A stretch of 64,000 nt of DNA from Gimesia benthica (GTDB lineage Bacteria; Planctomycetota; Planctomycetia; Planctomycetales; Planctomycetaceae). Below are positions 61,430 to 64,000 of the stretch, one piece after another. The stretch lies in the NCBI RefSeq assembly GCF_009720525.1, contig NZ_CP043930.1, forward strand, positions 806,001 to 870,000, written 5' to 3'. Every line of letters starts with the position of its first letter. The stretch's first letter is position 1. Made by a program: the position numbers and the translations under genes. The notes beneath the pieces are model-generated. The model had not been told where the DNA came from. It saw only the letters and a program-made list of their open reading frames with translations, and made no database searches.

Positions 61430-61812
61430 TCTTTACCAATTCGTTCAACGTGTCCATCGATGAAACTCTCATCTGCGCGGGGCTATAGTAACACTCTAGC
61501 ATCCGATTTAACGACTGACCAGTATTGGTTTAAGGAATATCCCGATTCCCCGTGAATGCAAAAATCCCCGCTGGGGGACTCCTGGTTTCCATAAAACAGC
61601 TCAGATAATTTGAACACTACCAGTGTGCCGCGGTAAATTCAGAACGTGCTCCCAGATCCCTCCTTTCTTATGGAAACAGGGATAAAACCGGGCAGAGATT
61701 TAAAAAGCAGGGCAATTGACTATAATATTTGGCGTCAGGATTCGATGATTAGTTATATAGTACAGATCAGGGACCGGTCTGGCTGCTCACAGGGACGGAT
61801 CAGGAAAGACAC
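61430..61812. other. Divergent promoter region
   Basis: 383 bases between the kinase (minus) and glutaredoxin-like (plus) genes. ATCCCCGCTGGGGGACT near 61565 is a short hairpin; AT-rich DNA around 61720-61765 fits a promoter. Nothing else was recognised. Confidence 0.4.
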
Positions 61813-62475
61813 ATGAGTACGATTGCACATAAAGAGGAACTACCGCCGGGGCTCGCATTTCTGGGTAACTCCATGTTATTTCTAGGGTTATCCATCCTGG
61901 CCCTCTCATTTATTGGAACGGAATGGCTCCCCTTTGAGATGCCACGCTCCTGGTACTCCAGTCCTTCGATCTGGAAACTGCTCGCACTGGGGCTCTCTGG
62001 AGGAGGAGTGGCGGTTCTGCACCAGGTTTCCAAAGTCGAAATGAAAAAGCAGCTCAGGCAGCAGCCTATCGTACAAGACGCAGACTGGATGCCCGAAGAA
62101 CCGGGCCAGCGGTTTGAAAGCCTGACCGTCTACACCAAACACGATTGTCCGCTCTGTGAAGAGGCAATCGACATCCTGGAAGACTACGCTGCCTACCTGC
62201 CAGCCTGGGAAATGATCGATATCTTCAGTGATCCCGCCCTGGTGGAAAAATTTGGAACCTGTGTCCCTGTTGTGCTCATCGATGGCAAAATCCGCTTTCG
62301 AGGCCGTATCAACGAAGTTCTGCTTCGGCGGATGATCGTCGCCTCTCCGGTAACCCAGGCCGTCAAAAAGAAATGCGGCTGTAACAAGCAGGGTTGTGGC
62401 TGCCAGCGGAAGAATCAGGATGCCGCTGCGACGGGTGAATCATCCGGCTGTGGTGGTCAATGCCGTTGTGCATAG
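61813..62475 (+). CDS. Membrane-anchored glutaredoxin-like protein with Cys-rich tail
   Basis: 220 residues. Two N-terminal membrane helices (~15-37 and ~53-71), a linker, then a glutaredoxin/DUF836-type thioredoxin fold with active site KHDCPLCEEAIDILEDYA (Cys ~112 and ~115) and the cis-proline CVPVVLIDGKIRFRG. The C-terminus adds seven cysteines in about 30 residues (KKKCGCNKQGCGCQ ... GCGGQCRCA), a metallothionein-like tail. The reductase domain presumably faces the cytoplasm; the tail may bind Zn or Cu. The combination of membrane helices, thioredoxin fold and Cys tail is not one I recognise as named. Confidence 0.8.
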   Translation: MSTIAHKEELPPGLAFLGNSMLFLGLSILALSFIGTEWLPFEMPRSWYSSPSIWKLLALGLSGGGVAVLHQVSKVEMKKQLRQQPIVQDADWMPEEPGQRFESLTVYTKHDCPLCEEAIDILEDYAAYLPAWEMIDIFSDPALVEKFGTCVPVVLIDGKIRFRGRINEVLLRRMIVASPVTQAVKKKCGCNKQGCGCQRKNQDAAATGESSGCGGQCRCA

Positions 62476-62646
62476 CGGCGGTAACGGCCTGATTCGGCTC
62501 GAAAAACGGGGCAGGGGCCCTAAAATCGGACTGGCAGTTATTGTGATTCGACTTTAAATGAGATAAATTACAGAAATCAAAGTCAGCTATCTCGGGAGTA
62601 ACAGGCCCGGTATTCATAAACTTTCATCACATTAGGCTTATAGACC

Positions 62647-63120
62647 ATGTCGTCTGAAATCTCATTGAAGAATTCAAAAATCCTCATCGCAGATGATAAT
62701 CATCAGAACTGTGAACTGCTCGATGCCTACCTGCTGGATGAAGGCTACGAAACGTTCATGGCCTACGATGGGAAAGAGACGCTGGATAAAGTCGCTGAAA
62801 TCGAACCCGACCTGATTCTGCTCGACATCATGATGCCCAAGCTCAGCGGTTATGAAGTCTGCGCCCAGCTCAAACAAAGCGAAGAGACCCGCGACATTCC
62901 GATCCTCGTGATCACCGCGCTCAGTGAAATGGGCGACATCGAAAAATCGGTCCAGGCCGGCTGTGATGACTTTTTAACCAAGCCCGTCAACCGCATCGAA
63001 CTGACGACCCGCGTCCGTTCACTGCTCCGCGTACGTCACCTGACCAATGAACGCGATCGACTGCTGGCCTACCTGGCTGAGGTGGAAGGTTCAACCAATT
63101 CCGCTTCCAGTGATTCATAA
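62647..63120 (+). CDS. Receiver-only response regulator
   Basis: 157 residues. Receiver domain with Asp16/Asp17 acidic pair (LIADDNHQN), phospho-acceptor Asp ~60 in LILLDIMMPKLSGYE, and Lys ~112 in FLTKPVNRIEL. Signature IMMPKLSGYEVCAQLK matches PleD/CheY-like receivers. No output domain; the last ~25 residues (RDRLLAYLAEVEGSTNSASSDS) are a short helix plus polar tail. No adjacent histidine kinase, so its partner lies elsewhere. Confidence 0.9.
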   Translation: MSSEISLKNSKILIADDNHQNCELLDAYLLDEGYETFMAYDGKETLDKVAEIEPDLILLDIMMPKLSGYEVCAQLKQSEETRDIPILVITALSEMGDIEKSVQAGCDDFLTKPVNRIELTTRVRSLLRVRHLTNERDRLLAYLAEVEGSTNSASSDS

Positions 63121-63273
63121 CCCCTCGGTGCAGGCAACCGGGACCCGCTGCAAGTCCGCCTGTATTGATCCTATATAAATAAGCTCCACTCCCACTCTGT
63201 GGGGATGCTGGACCTCGCTGATCTTTTCGAGCGTCCCCGATATTCGTTCGATCTTTTTAATTAGAAAACTCTC

Positions 63274-64000
63274 ATGAGTGATTCTTCGCCCTCCGTCTCG
63301 GAAACGAACGGGGAAACCGACACACCACCGTTACCGCGCGTCCTGCTCAAGCCGCGCCGCGCTCTTCCGTTCTTCGGTCGACACCCCTGGGTCTTCGCCG
63401 GTGCCATCTCGCGCATCGAGGGCCATCCCCAGCCGGGAGAGGAAGTCCTGCTGCAGACCGACCGGGGTGAATTCATTGCGCGAGGCCTGTTCAACCCAAA
63501 CAGCAACATTCGCGTGCGACTCTACTCGTGGGACGCAGAGCAGCCCCTGAATGACGAACTCTGGATCGAGCGCCTCACGCAGGCCGTCGCACTCCGCGAA
63601 GAGACCGGGCTCCTGGAAGACTTCGAAACCTCCGGCTGCCGACTCGTGTTCAGTGAAGCCGACCAGCTCTCGGGACTCACCATCGACCGTTACGGTTCCT
63701 GGTTCCTGGTCCAGTTCTCCAGCCTGGCCCTCTCGCAGAAACAGGATCTGGTCATTCGCTTCCTCAAGGATCGCTTCCCCTGCAAAGGCATCTGGCTCCG
63801 CACGGAGAAGGGCATGCGCGAAGCTGAGGGCCTGGAAATTTCCGATCAGCTGCTGTTCGGCGAAACTCCGCCGCCGCACTTCTTCCTCGAAGAGAACGGC
63901 ATTCGCTACGGCATGAACATGGTGACCGGACAGAAGACCGGGTTCTATCTCGATCAGCGCGACAACCGCCTGGCAGCCGCCCGCTATCTCAAGAATCATC
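63274..64000 (+). CDS. rlmI: RlmI-type 23S rRNA (cytosine) methyltransferase, partial
   Basis: The frame from ATG 63274 stays open to the window edge (242 codons). N-terminal PUA-like domain with LLKPRRALPFFGRHPWVFAGAISRIEG, GEFIARGLFNPNSNIRVRLYSW, then LSGLTIDRYGSWFLVQFSSLAL and GMNMVTGQKTGFYLDQRDNRLAAARYL, which are the RlmI/YccW family hallmarks; motif I of the Rossmann part begins just beyond the edge. The Gln in TGQKTGFYLDQR is diagnostic. It would methylate C5 of a 23S rRNA cytosine. C-terminus not visible. Confidence 0.9.
   Translation, partial: MSDSSPSVSETNGETDTPPLPRVLLKPRRALPFFGRHPWVFAGAISRIEGHPQPGEEVLLQTDRGEFIARGLFNPNSNIRVRLYSWDAEQPLNDELWIERLTQAVALREETGLLEDFETSGCRLVFSEADQLSGLTIDRYGSWFLVQFSSLALSQKQDLVIRFLKDRFPCKGIWLRTEKGMREAEGLEISDQLLFGETPPPHFFLEENGIRYGMNMVTGQKTGFYLDQRDNRLAAARYLKNH

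Noticed and set aside
1..64000. CRISPR array or integron attC array
   Set aside because: No direct repeats at regular spacing and no repeated RYYYAAC/GTTRRRY sites were seen.

Overview
The window looks like a chromosomal segment of a planctomycete, most likely a Gimesia/Planctomyces-type organism. This rests on family content: two prepilin-like DUF1559 proteins with the typical [26 protein letters not shown] N-terminus, a DUF1501 protein, PQQ-propeller and FG-GAP proteins, a giant Ser/Thr kinase with a beta-helix tail, GspG-like tails on membrane proteins, and many secreted hydrolases. The assignment is inference; no rRNA or tRNA gene was recognised.

Layout. 1-2.2 kb is visibly AT-rich compared with the rest and carries a HerA/DUF87-type ATPase (cut by the window edge) behind a DNA methyltransferase broken by one missing base: the edge of a probable defence or restriction-modification island, followed by a hairpin-rich spacer. 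2.6-6.7 kb holds small membrane proteins and lipoproteins, an orphan NADAR-type antitoxin homologue, a 35-residue very basic protein, a VOC protein and a cREC receiver protein. 7.1-9.8 kb is a DUF1559 - lipoprotein - DUF1559 unit. 10-20 kb has a DJ-1/PfpI protein, a GntR regulator divergent from a sialidase-like exoenzyme with a palindromic operator between them, three related small membrane proteins, pyroglutamyl peptidase, an SDR-DUF2867 protein, a macrodomain protein and a beta-helix protein.

19.9-39.1 kb is almost entirely minus strand and dominated by short genes: many unrecognised membrane proteins in tight runs, two pairs of tandem paralogues, DUF6868, DUF3592 and DUF4291 proteins, a SAM methyltransferase, a beta-lactamase-fold hydrolase, an isochorismatase-like hydrolase, a TPR protein and a frameshifted TIGR02452 (PARG-like) gene.

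41.4-48.0 kb is a clear catabolic operon: LacI regulator, secreted nucleoside hydrolase, ribokinase, ribose-type binding protein, ABC ATPase and permease, with a perfect 18-bp palindrome just upstream of the regulator. It would release ribose from nucleosides outside the cytoplasm, import it and phosphorylate it. 48.4-58.3 kb carries secreted enzymes and propellers, an SDR, an enolase-superfamily enzyme and a second beta-lactamase-fold protein. 58.5-64 kb has the kinase, a membrane-anchored glutaredoxin with a Cys-rich tail, a receiver-only response regulator and an RlmI-like rRNA methyltransferase cut by the right edge.

Between genes from 41 to 58.5 kb sit six copies of a two-hairpin REP-like element whose stems show compensatory base changes, and two copies of a ~110-bp MITE-like element. 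Other points of interest are two genes each broken by a single missing base, the HerA/methyltransferase pair, and an unusual number of ADP-ribose- or NAD-linked families scattered through the window.
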